Shown: positions 43,657-52,606 of the stretch, in pieces | How positions within the stretch are numbered: position 1 is the stretch's first letter | How the letters are laid out: the number at the start of each line of letters is the position of its first letter | Translations under genes and position numbers: made by a program | Notes under the pieces: model-generated | Seen by the model: only the letters and a program-made list of their open reading frames with translations | Databases searched by the model: none | Told to the model about the DNA's origin: nothing | Assembly: GCA_963757815.1 (NCBI GenBank) | Contig: CAVWSN010000027.1 | Coordinates: 1 to 64,000, forward strand | DNA from: JACVRW01 sp963757815 | Lineage (GTDB): Bacteria > Actinomycetota > Thermoleophilia > Solirubrobacterales > Thermoleophilaceae | Direction of reading: 5' to 3' | DNA length: 64,000 nt

Positions 43657-44841
43657 GTGGACAGGATCGACGCAGAGGAACGCCGCGCCCGGCTGGCCCG
43701 TCGTCACCGTCTCGCACCCGAAGACCGCGCGGACGACGTCGTGGACGCGACGAGAAGCATCGTCTGCCTGCACGCCACCGACCCGGCGACCGTGTACCTG
43801 TCGGCGTGGGCGCGCGTCGACGGCATGACGGTCGCCGACCTCGACGAGGCCCTGTACACGGAGCGGTCGCTCGTGAAGCACCTGGCGATGCGCCGCACCC
43901 TGTTCGTCTTCCCGCGCGAGACCCTGCCGCTCGCCCAGGCAGGCGCCAGCGATCGCGTGGCGGATACCGAGCGCCGCAGACTCATACGCGACGTCGAGGG
44001 GGCAGGCCTCTATCCGGAGGGGGAGCGCTGGCTGACCGAGGCCTGGGAGCAGGTGCTGGCGGCGCTGTCCGGCGGCAGGGAGGCCACGTCGTCCGAGCTG
44101 CGCAAGGAGATCTCCCTGCTCGAGGGCTCGATGACCTACGGGGAAGGGAAGTCGTGGGGCGGACAGATCCCGTTCGGCCCCCGGGTGTTGACCACGCTGT
44201 CCGCGGCCGGGCAGATCGTGCGAGCCTCGAACGACGGCGGGTGGACCATCTCGCGGCCGCGCTGGACCTCGATGGCGGCGTGGCTGGGTCACGAGTTGGC
44301 GCGCCCGGCGGCAGCCGAGGGAGTGGCGGGCCTCGTCGAGCGCTGGCTGCGGGCGTTCGGCCCCGGAACGGCGGCGGACATCAAGTGGTGGCTCGGGTCG
44401 ACCGTCGCCGCCGTGCGGCGGGCGCTGGCCGATCTCGGCGCCGTCGAAGTCGATCTCGACGGGCAGACGGGCTACCTGCTGCCCGACGATCTGGAGCCGA
44501 CCGAACCGCCCGAGCCCTGGCCGGCCCTCCTGCCCCCGCTGGATCCCACCACGATGGGCTGGTTTGAACGTGACTGGTACCTCGGGCCATACAAGACCCA
44601 GCTGTTCGACACGAGCGGCAACGCCGGGCCTACCGCATGGTGGAACGGCCGGATCGTGGGCGGCTGGACGCAGGACGACGGCGGCGAGGTTGTCCTGCAG
44701 ATGCTCGAGGACGTCGGCTCCGACGGACTGAAGGCCCTCGAGCACGAGGCCGCGCGACTCAGCGAGTGGTTCGACGGCACCCGGGCCCTCCCCAGGTTCC
44801 CGTCACCGCTGTCGAGGGAGCTCGCGCGGCGGAGCGGCTAA
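43657..44841 (+). CDS. Winged-helix protein related to the AlkZ-like DNA glycosylase family (HTH_42)
   Basis: 394 residues. CLHATDPATVYLSAWARVDGM near residue 37, MRRTLFVFPRE, GSMTYGEGKSWGGQIPFGPR and FGPGTAADIKWWLG are HTH_42 family blocks with tandem winged helices. AlkZ and AlkX use a QxQ catalytic motif at the first block; here it reads HAT, so crosslink-unhooking activity is uncertain. Probably binds DNA. The 3' end overlaps the lytic transglycosylase gene by about 40 bases, convergently. Confidence 0.8.
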   Translation: MDRIDAEERRARLARRHRLAPEDRADDVVDATRSIVCLHATDPATVYLSAWARVDGMTVADLDEALYTERSLVKHLAMRRTLFVFPRETLPLAQAGASDRVADTERRRLIRDVEGAGLYPEGERWLTEAWEQVLAALSGGREATSSELRKEISLLEGSMTYGEGKSWGGQIPFGPRVLTTLSAAGQIVRASNDGGWTISRPRWTSMAAWLGHELARPAAAEGVAGLVERWLRAFGPGTAADIKWWLGSTVAAVRRALADLGAVEVDLDGQTGYLLPDDLEPTEPPEPWPALLPPLDPTTMGWFERDWYLGPYKTQLFDTSGNAGPTAWWNGRIVGGWTQDDGGEVVLQMLEDVGSDGLKALEHEAARLSEWFDGTRALPRFPSPLSRELARRSG

Positions 44842-45728
44842 CGGCTCCAGCCCGGGACCGGTGATGCGCCGCGCGCCGTCGCGGTCCCTCACGTACACCT
44901 GCCAGGAGTAGTAGGCCAAGTAGGAGCGCGTGTCGCGGCGGATGCGATTCGTGTAGGCAAGCACGGCGTCCACGTACAGGGACGAGGGGTTGTACGCGTA
45001 GAGCGCGCCGCGCAGGTCGCCCGGTGCCCCCGAGGCGCGCAGGTAGTTGGCCGCGCCCATGATCGCGTCGCCCGGATCGTGCACGTCGCCGCCCATTCCA
45101 TAGGCGGCCCAGGTTGACGGGATGAACTGCATCGGCCCCTGCGCACCGGCGGTGCTGTCGCTGCGCATGCGGCCGAACGCGGACTCCACGAAGTTGACCG
45201 CGGCCAGCACGGGCCAGGGAACGCCGAAGCGGCGCTGGGCACGGCGGTAGTGGCGCAACAGCACGCCCGCCGGCTCGGCGCGACCGGTCCGCAGCCGCAC
45301 CCGCCGCGGCGGCCCCGCGAGCGGGCGCGAGCTTGCGGCGGGCGCGGATCGTGGCACGCGCATGCGCGGCGACCGGGCCGCTCGCTTCACCCAGGGCGGC
45401 TTGCGCCAGTCGGGCTCGTCGCGACAGCAGCAGGTGGATGCGCTGCTGGTCGAGCGCGTACAGCGTGACCTCCTCGGGTGGCGCGCCCACCGCCGTGTCG
45501 CCCTCCGTGCGCCAGCGGTCGATCGCAGCGTCGAGCGCCCGCTGCGTCGCGGTGAGACGCTCGGCGAGGGGGCCGGGCCGGCGCGGTATCGCGGCGTCGG
45601 GCGCCGGCGGGGCCGCCTGCGCCGGCCTGGCGGTAACGGCCTCGGGAGGGGCCATCAGCGCGGTCGGCTTCGTCCCCATTGCAGCCGACCAGCGCGAGCA
45701 TGGCGCAAAGGGCGGCGGGCAGACGCAT
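44803..45728 (-). CDS. Lipoprotein lytic transglycosylase (two frameshifts)
   Basis: About 307 residues. Signal peptide with lipobox MRLPAALCAMLALVGCN, a helical linker (ERLTATQRALDAAIDRW), then an SLT domain: FGVPWPVLAAVNFVESAFGRM with the catalytic Glu, GPMQFIPSTWAAYG and AANYLRASGAPGDLRGALYAYNPS. It cleaves peptidoglycan at the outer face of the membrane. Shifts near 45678 (just after the lipobox) and near 45325 separate the three parts, each otherwise intact. Next to uppP, so an envelope gene cluster. Confidence 0.8.
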
Positions 45729-45751
45729 CGCCTCCACGATAGGAGCTCAAC

Positions 45752-46576
45752 TCACTCGATCGTCCCGGCGCTCACGAGCACCAGCACCAGCGTCCCCAGG
45801 ACCACCCGGTAGGCGACGAAGATGTCCATCGAGTGGCTCGTGAGCCAGCGCAGCAGGAAGGCGATCGACAGGTAGCCGGTCGCGAACGCCAGCAGGGTGG
45901 CGACCACGAGCTCGGCCGCGCCGGTGTGCTGCCCCTCCTCCCCGCTCACGATCGATCCCAGCTCGAGCAGGCCGCTCAGCACCACAGCCGGGATCGACAG
46001 CAGGAACGAGAAGCGGGCGGCCGCGGTCCTGTCGAGTCCCAGGAAGAGGCCCGCCGTGATGGTGGAGCCCGAGCGCGACACGCCTGGGATGAGCGCCAGC
46101 GCCTGCGCCATCCCCATCCAGAAGCCGTCGCGGGTGCGGATCTGCTCGATCGAGCGGTCGCGCTTTCCGGTCCTGTCGGCCACGAGGAGCACGAGTCCCA
46201 GCAGTATCAGCGTCACGCCGATCAGGTAGAGGTCGCGTGCGCCGGTCTCGATCTGGTCCTTGAACAGGACGCCGAAGATGCCGATCGGGATCGTGCCGAG
46301 CAGGATGTACCAGCCCAGGCGGGCGTCGAGCTCGCGGCGCGCCTCGCGGTTCGGCACCGAGCGCAGCCAGGCCCGCGCGATTCGCACCAGGTCGTGGCGG
46401 AAGTAGAGCAGCACCGCGGCCATCGTCCCCAGCTGCGTGACGGCCGTGAACGCCGCCCCGGGATCCTCCCAGCCGGCGAAGGCGGGAATGATGCGCAGGT
46501 GAGCGGTGCTCGAGATCGGCAGGAACTCGGTGAGCCCCTGTGCGATCCCGAGGACGATGGCCTCGAGGAGCGACAC
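45752..46576 (-). CDS. uppP: Undecaprenyl-diphosphatase UppP (BacA)
   Basis: 274 residues with eight membrane segments. The two family motifs are present: LGIAQGLTEFLPISSTAHL near residue 10 (catalytic Glu and Ser) and GVSRSGSTITAGLFLGL near 165 (essential Arg). It dephosphorylates undecaprenyl pyrophosphate to recycle the wall-precursor carrier and confers bacitracin tolerance. GTG start at 46576. Downstream lies the lytic transglycosylase. Confidence 0.96.
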   Translation of the reverse strand: MSLLEAIVLGIAQGLTEFLPISSTAHLRIIPAFAGWEDPGAAFTAVTQLGTMAAVLLYFRHDLVRIARAWLRSVPNREARRELDARLGWYILLGTIPIGIFGVLFKDQIETGARDLYLIGVTLILLGLVLLVADRTGKRDRSIEQIRTRDGFWMGMAQALALIPGVSRSGSTITAGLFLGLDRTAAARFSFLLSIPAVVLSGLLELGSIVSGEEGQHTGAAELVVATLLAFATGYLSIAFLLRWLTSHSMDIFVAYRVVLGTLVLVLVSAGTIE

Positions 46577-46656
46577 GGCGGGGGAAGGCTAGTGGCAGGG
46601 TCAGCCCCTGGTGCTCCTCCATGCCGAACAGCGCGAGCGGGTATCGTTCGGGGCCC

Positions 46657-46902
46657 ATGCGGCTCCTGGCGCCGATTTTCGTGCTCGCTGCGTCGCTGGC
46701 GCTTGCGGCGCCCGCCTTCGCAGGTGACAACGGCGAGGGTCTCTGGGGCGAGACCGACGACCGCGTCGTCACCTTCTTCTCGCTCGGCGTGGTGGTCTTC
46801 TTCACGCTCTTCGTGATCGTCGCCTCGGCGATCCAGGGCCGGCTCGAGAAGCGCAAGGACGAGCGCAAGGCGGTCGAGCTGCGCAAGCGCGTCGGCTGGT
46901 AG
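46657..46902 (+). CDS. Small exported single-span membrane protein
   Basis: 81 residues. A signal peptide LLAPIFVLAASLALAAPAFAG, a short external segment (EGLWGETDDR), one membrane helix (VVTFFSLGVVVFFTLFVIVASAIQ) and a charged cytoplasmic tail (EKRKDERKAVELRKR). No family recognised. It diverges from uppP with 80 bases between. Confidence 0.65.
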   Translation: MRLLAPIFVLAASLALAAPAFAGDNGEGLWGETDDRVVTFFSLGVVVFFTLFVIVASAIQGRLEKRKDERKAVELRKRVGW

Positions 46903-46920
46903 CGGCCCGAAAAGCCGTGA

Positions 46921-46939
46921 CCCCGGGGGTTTCCCGGGG
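46921..46939 (+). terminator. Short GC hairpin
   Basis: CCCCGGG (46921-46927) and CCCGGGG (46933-46939) pair around GGTTT, 19 bases after the small membrane protein stop. No T tract. Confidence 0.35.
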
Positions 46940-47028
46940 CCACGAGCGAGGAGGGATCTGCACTGATCATGCTCGCGGCCTTGGCCGGACCCGATGTGAA
47001 GAGGTTGAGAAGTGAGAGGGTTTCGGCC

Positions 47029-47793
47029 ATGGAAGCCGTGACCTACGAGCGCCGCGGCGCAGCCGCGATCGTCACGATCGACCGCCAGGAGCGGCGCAAC
47101 GCGATCGACGGGCCGACGGCCGAGCTGCTCGCCGAGGCCTACGACCGTTTCGAGGCCGACGATGAGGCACGCGTGCTGGTGTTGACCGGCGCCGGCGGCG
47201 TCTCCTTCTGCGCCGGCGCCGACCTCAAGGCGATCGAGAGCTTCGCCACGCGAATGGATGACCCGCGCGGCCCGCTGGGGATCACCCGGGTGATCGCCTC
47301 CAAGCCGACGATCGCCGCGATCTCCGGCTGGTGTCTCGCCGGCGGGCTCGAGCTGGCCCTCTGGTGCGACCTCCGCATCGCCACCGGAGAGTCTCGGCTC
47401 GGCTTCCCCGAGCGGCGCTGGGGCGTGCCGCTTCTCGACGGCGGGACCCAGCGGATGCCGCGCGTCATCGGGCTCGGCAGGGCGCTCGACCTGATCCTGA
47501 CCGGCCGCATCATCGACGCCGAGGAGGCGCACGCGATGGGGCTCCTCACCGAGATCGTGCCCACCGGGCGCCACCTCGAGCGCGCGCTCGAGATCGCCGA
47601 GGCGCTGGCGCGCTTCCCGCAGGACACGATGCTGGCCGACCGGCTCGCGGCTATCGAGGGAATCGGCCTCAGCTTCGAGGAAGGCCTGCAGCGCGAGGCG
47701 CGCAACGGCCTTCCCACACAGGACACCGCCTGGCGAGGCGCCGCCCGCTTCGCCGCGGGCGAGGGCCGGGGTGGCGCCGGGGCCGGCGTCTAG
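47029..47793 (+). CDS. Enoyl-CoA hydratase/isomerase family protein
   Basis: 254 residues, crotonase fold. Oxyanion loops SFCAGADLKAIE and GWCLAGGLELAL, then GFPERRWGVPLLDGGTQRMPRVIG with the first catalytic-type Glu. The second position, Glu in true hydratases (MEMVLTG), reads Asp (LDLILTG), so it may be an isomerase or other crotonase. ATG 47029 preferred over an upstream in-frame start. Eleven bases separate it from the ABC ATPase gene. Confidence 0.88.
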   Translation: MEAVTYERRGAAAIVTIDRQERRNAIDGPTAELLAEAYDRFEADDEARVLVLTGAGGVSFCAGADLKAIESFATRMDDPRGPLGITRVIASKPTIAAISGWCLAGGLELALWCDLRIATGESRLGFPERRWGVPLLDGGTQRMPRVIGLGRALDLILTGRIIDAEEAHAMGLLTEIVPTGRHLERALEIAEALARFPQDTMLADRLAAIEGIGLSFEEGLQREARNGLPTQDTAWRGAARFAAGEGRGGAGAGV

Positions 47794-47804
47794 TCTGAGC
47801 CGTC

Positions 47805-48659
47805 GTGTCCCCTGCGATCGAGGTCTCCGACCTGCGCAAGTCGTACGGCACCGTGGAGGCGGTGCGCGGGCTCTCGTTCACCGTCGAGCGCGGCGAGGTC
47901 TTCGGGCTCCTGGGTCCCAACGGCGCCGGGAAGACGACAACGGTCGAGATCCTCGAGGGCTACCGCGAGCGCTCGGGTGGCGAGGTGCGGGTGCTCGGAC
48001 ACGACCCGCAGACGCGCGACGCCAATCTCCAGCAGCGGGTGGGAATCGTGCTCCAGAGCTGCGGCTTCTACCCGCGCGTGACGGTCCGCGAGGCCGTCGT
48101 CCACTTCGCCAAGGCGTACGAGCGCCCCCGCGATCCGTCCGAGACGATCTCGTTGGTGGGGCTCGAGCAGAAGGCCGACGCGCGCACGAAGGACCTCTCG
48201 GGCGGCCAGCGGAGGCGTCTCGATCTGGCCCTCGCCCTGGTAGGCGATCCGGAGCTCGTCTTTCTCGACGAGCCGACCACCGGCTTCGATCCGGCCGCGC
48301 GGCGCACCGCGTGGGGCGTCGTGCGGACGCTGAAGGAGCTCGGCAAGACCGTCCTCCTGACCACGCACTACCTGGAGGAGGCACAGGCGCTCTCCGACCG
48401 CGTGGCGATCGTCAAGGACGGTCGCTTCGTCGCCGAGGGCCCACCCGACCGGCTCAGCCCGACAAGCGCGAGCTATCGGGTCTCGTACCTGTCCGAGGGC
48501 CGGCGCGTGGAGCTTCAGACCGACGACCCCACGGAGCTTCTCCACCGGCTCACACGCGACGCCCTGGCGCGCGGTGAGCGTCTCGAAGGGCTCGAGGTCC
48601 ACCGCCCGACGCTCGAGGACGTCTACCTCGAGCTCACCGAGCATGAGGACGGCCGGTGA
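47805..48659 (+). CDS. ABC-2 type exporter ATP-binding protein
   Basis: 284 residues. Walker A GLLGPNGAGKTTTVE near 40, signature KDLSGGQRRRLDLAL near 130, Walker B LVFLDEPTTGFDP and the ThrHis switch LLTTHYLEEA. The DrrA/CcmA-like subgroup exports drugs or lipids. GTG start; the stop overlaps the permease start (GTGA). Confidence 0.93.
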   Translation: MSPAIEVSDLRKSYGTVEAVRGLSFTVERGEVFGLLGPNGAGKTTTVEILEGYRERSGGEVRVLGHDPQTRDANLQQRVGIVLQSCGFYPRVTVREAVVHFAKAYERPRDPSETISLVGLEQKADARTKDLSGGQRRRLDLALALVGDPELVFLDEPTTGFDPAARRTAWGVVRTLKELGKTVLLTTHYLEEAQALSDRVAIVKDGRFVAEGPPDRLSPTSASYRVSYLSEGRRVELQTDDPTELLHRLTRDALARGERLEGLEVHRPTLEDVYLELTEHEDGR

Positions 48660-49384
48660 GCACGCTCGCCCTCGCGTGGGAGCAGTTCCGCTTCGAGCGC
48701 AAGCTCTTCTGGCGCAATCCCAGCGCCGCGTTCTTCAACTTCCTGCTGCCGCTGCTGCTGCTGGTGCTGATCGCCAGCGCCTTCGGTGGCGACGAGGAGG
48801 AGCTCGACGTCCTCGTCCCGGGCGTGGCGGGGATGGGCGTGCTCGCCACCACCTTCACCGCACTCGCGTTCAACCTCACGCTGCTGCGCGACGACGGCGT
48901 GCTCAAGCGGATTCGCGGCACCCCGATGCCGGCCGGCGCCTACCTCGCCGGGCTGCTCGGCTCGGCCTCCCTGAACGCCTTCCTGCAGGTGGCCCTCGTG
49001 GTGGTGATAGGCAACCTCGTCTATGGCGTGGATTGGCCGCAGGACCCGCTGCTGCTCGTGGCGTTCACGGCGCTCGGCGTCATCTGCTTCGCCGCGCTCG
49101 GGATCGCGTTCTCACACGTGATCCCGAACGAGGACGCGGCCCCGGCATACACGAACGCCGTCTTCCTCCCGCTGATCTTCATCTCCGGGGTGTTCTACTC
49201 GAGCGACGACCTGCCGCCGGTGCTCCTCGGCATCGCGGAAGCCCTGCCGCTCAAGCACCTGATCGACGGGCTCTCGCACGCGATGGTGGGGGGTGGCGGC
49301 GACATCGGGGCCGCCGCGGCGGTGGTGGGCGGCTGGGCGCTGGCCGGGATCTTCCTGGCGGTGCGCTACTTCAGGTGGGAGTAG
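48656..49384 (+). CDS. ABC-2 type exporter permease
   Basis: 242 residues with six membrane segments: FFNFLLPLLLLVLIASAF, GMGVLATTFTALAFNLTLL, and the typical late block NAVFLPLIFISGVFYSSDDLP followed by LPLKHLIDGL. Pairs with the preceding ATPase to pump drugs, lipids or glycoconjugates outward. GTG start in the four-base overlap. Confidence 0.92.
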   Translation: MSTLALAWEQFRFERKLFWRNPSAAFFNFLLPLLLLVLIASAFGGDEEELDVLVPGVAGMGVLATTFTALAFNLTLLRDDGVLKRIRGTPMPAGAYLAGLLGSASLNAFLQVALVVVIGNLVYGVDWPQDPLLLVAFTALGVICFAALGIAFSHVIPNEDAAPAYTNAVFLPLIFISGVFYSSDDLPPVLLGIAEALPLKHLIDGLSHAMVGGGGDIGAAAAVVGGWALAGIFLAVRYFRWE

Positions 49385-49393
49385 GCGGGTCGC

Positions 49394-50077
49394 CTACAGC
49401 CTGAGCGCGTGGCCGTGGCGGCGCAGCCAGCGCTCGTGCTCGCGCCAGCCGGGGCTGCGTGCGGCGAGCAGGCTCCAGAAGCGGCGCGAGTGGTCGTGCA
49501 CCTCGAGGTGGACGACCTCGTGCTCCACCACGTAGTCGAGGATCTCGGCCGGAGCGAGCAGCAGCCGCCAGTTGAAGCTCATCGCGCCGCTCGAGGAGCA
49601 GCTCGCCCAGCGGGTGCGCTGGCCGCGGATCTGGAGGCCGCTGTAGCTCGTGCCCGCCCTGGCGACCGCGGCGTCAAGCCGCGCACCGACCTCCTCGCGC
49701 GCGCGGCGCCGGTACCAGGCCTCGACGGCGACGGCAAGCGAGCCGGTGGGCGCCAGCGCCACGCGCAGTTCGCCGCCGCGCCGGGCAACGTGGGCGCGCG
49801 TGCGCCTCGCTTCCTCGCGCACCCGCAGCGCCAGGCGCTCGCCGAGGTACGGCACCTCTCCGCCGTCCTCGAGCCGCGCGGGGGGGAATTCAGACTCCGA
49901 TTCGCGCATCCGGCGCAGCGTGCGCTCGATCCAGGGTGCCTTCTCCTCGACGAACGGCTCGATCTCGCGCAGCGGGAAGCGCCGCGGCACCACCACCTCG
50001 ACGCCGTCGCCGCCTACAAGGATGCGGGCGTGGCGGGCGCGGTCCGAGCGCCGGATCGTGTACGGGATTGCGGCCAC
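49394..50077 (-). CDS. YgjP-like zinc metallopeptidase
   Basis: 227 residues. The zinc helix YVVEHEVVHLEVHDHSRRFW gives HExxH plus a later His, as in the YgjP/DUF45 family; RTRWASCSSSGAMSFNWRLLLAP just before is the family signature. Function is unproven, with structural similarity to SprT and M48 gluzincins. Convergent with the ABC exporter, divergent from nothing close. Confidence 0.9.
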   Translation of the reverse strand: MAAIPYTIRRSDRARHARILVGGDGVEVVVPRRFPLREIEPFVEEKAPWIERTLRRMRESESEFPPARLEDGGEVPYLGERLALRVREEARRTRAHVARRGGELRVALAPTGSLAVAVEAWYRRRAREEVGARLDAAVARAGTSYSGLQIRGQRTRWASCSSSGAMSFNWRLLLAPAEILDYVVEHEVVHLEVHDHSRRFWSLLAARSPGWREHERWLRRHGHALRL

Positions 50078-50125
50078 GCGGCGAGGATACGGACCGCCCC
50101 GGCGGTGCTTAGCGTGGATCCAGGC

Positions 50126-50866
50126 TCAGAAGATCCCGGGCGTCGAGCCGCCGTCCACCGACCAGGCGGCGCCCACGACGTTCGACGCCTGCTCGGAGCA
50201 GAGGAAGACCACCGCCGCGGCGATCTCGTCCTCGCGCCCCATGCGGCCGATCAGCGACTTGGCGTGCGTCGACGCCAGCACCTCCTCGCGTGACTTGCCG
50301 GTTCGCGAGGCCACCTGGTCGGCAAGTCCGCCCTCGGCCGTCCAGAGCGGCGTCTCCACCGGGCCCGGAACCACTGAGTTGACGAGCACCCCCTCGGAGG
50401 CCCAGCGCTCAGCGAACACGCGCGAGAGCGAGAGCTGAGCCGCCTTCGTGACCGAGTACGCGGCGTCGAGCGTCTGCGAGGGGCGCCGGCCGGACGACGA
50501 GGTCACGTTCACGATCCGCCCTCCGCCCTCCGCGGCCATGGCGGGCGCGATGACGCTCATCACACGCATCGGGGCCATCACGTGCAGCTCCCACTGCTCG
50601 TTCCAGTCGGCGTCGGTCAGCTCCTCGAGTGTCCGCGCGCGGCTCGTGCCCGCGTTGTTGACCAGCGCCCACGGCGGCGCCGGACAGGCAGCGAGCAGCC
50701 GCTCGCCGGCGTCGGCGGCGGTCACGTCCAGCTCGATGTCGGCGCCGCTGCGGGCGACCGTGAGGGCGCGCGCCCCCTCGGCGGCGAGCAGGCGGGCCGC
50801 CGCCGCCCCGATCCCGCGTGTGCCTCCGGTGACAAGGCAGACCCTGCCTTCGAGACCGAGCTCCAT
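50126..50866 (-). CDS. Short-chain dehydrogenase/reductase
   Basis: 246 residues. NAD(P) motif VTGGTRGIGAAAARLLA, NNAGTSRART, Ser in VNVTSSSGRRPS and catalytic Tyr-Lys in AAYSVTKAAQLS; C-terminal VVGAAWSVDGGSTPG. Classical SDR of the FabG-like group. The ATG at 50866 is 20 bases from the divergent YjbQ start, so the two share a promoter region. Confidence 0.9.
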   Translation of the reverse strand: MELGLEGRVCLVTGGTRGIGAAAARLLAAEGARALTVARSGADIELDVTAADAGERLLAACPAPPWALVNNAGTSRARTLEELTDADWNEQWELHVMAPMRVMSVIAPAMAAEGGGRIVNVTSSSGRRPSQTLDAAYSVTKAAQLSLSRVFAERWASEGVLVNSVVPGPVETPLWTAEGGLADQVASRTGKSREEVLASTHAKSLIGRMGREDEIAAAVVFLCSEQASNVVGAAWSVDGGSTPGIF

Positions 50867-50886
50867 CAACCGGGCATGATGGCCGA

Positions 50887-51348
50887 ATGAAGTCGAACAC
50901 CGTCTACATGACGTTCAACACCGAGGGCCGGCGCGAGCTGATCCGGATCACCGAGGAGGTACAGGCGGCGGTCGACGAGGCCGGCATCGCCGAGGGTCTC
51001 GCGCTCGTGGGAGCCATGCACATCACGGCCGCGGTCTGGATCAACGACGACGAGCCCGGCCTGCACGAGGACACCCTCGAATGGCTCGACAAGGTCGCGC
51101 CGCCGAGCTGGAAGGAGCCCGCCAACGAAGTGGCGCGCGAGCTGCTCCCCGACCCCGGCGACTATCGCCACCACCGCGGCGGCGAGGACAACGGCGACGC
51201 CCACCTCAAGAACCTGCTCGTCCACCACCAGGTGATCGTGCCGGTGACGGACGGACGGCTGGACCTGGGGCCGTGGCAGCAGGTGTTCTACTGCGAGTTC
51301 GACGGCCGGCGGCCGAAGCGGATGATCATCAAGGTGCTGGGGGAGTAG
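50887..51348 (+). CDS. YjbQ family (UPF0047) secondary thiamine-phosphate synthase-like protein
   Basis: 153 residues. GLALVGAMHITAAVWINDDEPG, then DYRHHRGGEDNGDAHLKNLLVHHQVIVPV with the clustered His, and LGPWQQVFYCEFDGRRPKR at the end are the family blocks. The E. coli member has weak thiamine-phosphate synthase activity; the real cellular role is unsettled. Confidence 0.9.
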   Translation: MKSNTVYMTFNTEGRRELIRITEEVQAAVDEAGIAEGLALVGAMHITAAVWINDDEPGLHEDTLEWLDKVAPPSWKEPANEVARELLPDPGDYRHHRGGEDNGDAHLKNLLVHHQVIVPVTDGRLDLGPWQQVFYCEFDGRRPKRMIIKVLGE

Positions 51349-51384
51349 GCGGCGGCGCTTCCCGCGGGTTTGGTCTCCGCCGGC

Positions 51385-51590
51385 CGGGCCAGGGCTGGGG
51401 AAGGGGGTCGTGGACGGCGGCCGCTGCGACCACCATCGTCCTGCCTGGTGGGGCTCCTGGACCACCAATCCAGGACGGATCGATGATTTCCCACGACGGC
51501 GGCCGAAGAATCTTCGATCAGGTCCGGCCGGCCGCGGCCGCCGAGCACGACCCCCTTACCCAGCCCCATACGCGAGACCGACCCGGCACC
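51385..51590. repeat. Imperfect inverted-repeat element of about 200 bp
   Basis: Arms near 51393-51424 and 51537-51568 share GGGCTGGGnAAGGGGGTCGTG and then CGGCGGCCGC in opposite orientation, with about three mismatches in 33 bp; GGTCTC also recurs outside both arms. The centre holds a second hairpin, TCCTG...TGGTGG against CCACCA...CAGGA (about 51438-51475). It fills the gap between the convergent YjbQ and dehydrogenase genes and contains no gene. It may be a small non-autonomous mobile element or a complex terminator. Confidence 0.5.
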
Positions 51591-51613
51591 ACCCAGCCGA
51601 GAGACGGGCAGCG

Positions 51614-52564
51614 CTACGCGCGCGCCCCGCCGTACACCTCCGGGTTCGCGCAATTGGGCATCCGCTCACCGGCGAGCCCGGCGAGCAGGTTGTCGACCGC
51701 CATGTCCGCCATCCGCTCCCGGGTGGCGTGGGTGGCGGAGCCGAGGTGTGGGATCACGAGGAGGTTCGGCGCGTCGAGCAGCGGATGGTCGCCGGGAAGC
51801 GGCTCCGGGTCGGTCACGTCGAGCGCCGCGCCGGCAATCTCCCCTGCATGGAGGCCAGCCGCGAGCGCGTCCGTGTCCACGATCGGCCCTCGGGCCGTGT
51901 TCACCAGATAGGCCGTGGGCTTCATCCGGCGCAGGGCCTCCGTGCCGATCAGCCCGCGCGTCTCGGGCGTGAGCGGGCAGTGGAGGGTCACGAAGTCCGA
52001 GCGCTCGAGCAGTTCCTCGAGCGCGACGCCGCCGCTGCGGCTTGCCGCGAGGACCTCGCACCCGAAGCCCTCGAGCCTGCTCGCGACGGCCCGGCCGATA
52101 CGCCCGAGGCCGACGATCCCGACCGTCGAGTCGTGCAGGTCGCGGCCGAGCAGCAGGTCCGGCTCCCAGGTGACCCACTTGCCGGAACGCACGAACGCCT
52201 CGCCCTCGACGAGCCGGCGCGCGATCCCGAGGATCAGCGCAAGCGCGAGGTCGGCGGTCGACTCCGTCAGCACGCCCGGCGTGTTGCCCACCGGGATCCC
52301 GCGCGCCGTTGCCGCCTCGAGGTCGACGTTGTCGACCCCCACCGCGTAGTTCGAGATCGCGCGCAGCTCGGGGCAGGCCGCGATCAGCTCCGCGTCGACG
52401 GGATCGGTGAGAAGCGACAGCAGGCCCTCGGCACGTCCGGCGCCGGCGAGCAGCTCGTCGCGCGGGGGCGGCAGCCGGTCCGGCCACACCTCGGTGTCAT
52501 GCGCCGCCGCCAGGCGCCCAAGCGCGCCGCCGGGCAGCGAGCGGGTCACGAACACGCGCGCCAT
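51614..52564 (-). CDS. D-2-hydroxyacid dehydrogenase, glyoxylate/hydroxypyruvate reductase-like
   Basis: 316 residues. NAD(P) Rossmann motif VGIVGLGRIGRAVASRL near 150, catalytic Arg in VNTARGPIVD near 228, Glu in DPEPLPGDHP and His in IPHLGSATHATRE near 280. It reversibly reduces glyoxylate or hydroxypyruvate. ATG at 52564 (MARVFVTRSLPG) is the family start. Divergent from the ParB-like gene with 42 bases between. Confidence 0.93.
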   Translation of the reverse strand: MARVFVTRSLPGGALGRLAAAHDTEVWPDRLPPPRDELLAGAGRAEGLLSLLTDPVDAELIAACPELRAISNYAVGVDNVDLEAATARGIPVGNTPGVLTESTADLALALILGIARRLVEGEAFVRSGKWVTWEPDLLLGRDLHDSTVGIVGLGRIGRAVASRLEGFGCEVLAASRSGGVALEELLERSDFVTLHCPLTPETRGLIGTEALRRMKPTAYLVNTARGPIVDTDALAAGLHAGEIAGAALDVTDPEPLPGDHPLLDAPNLLVIPHLGSATHATRERMADMAVDNLLAGLAGERMPNCANPEVYGGARA

Positions 52565-52606
52565 CGGGCGGCGTAGCATCGCACGGCGGCCGGTACTCTC
52601 GGAAGC

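Noticed and set aside
42468..44567. 699-residue plus-strand frame across several genes
   Set aside because: It runs antisense through SnoaL and the small membrane protein and out of frame through the AlkZ-like gene.
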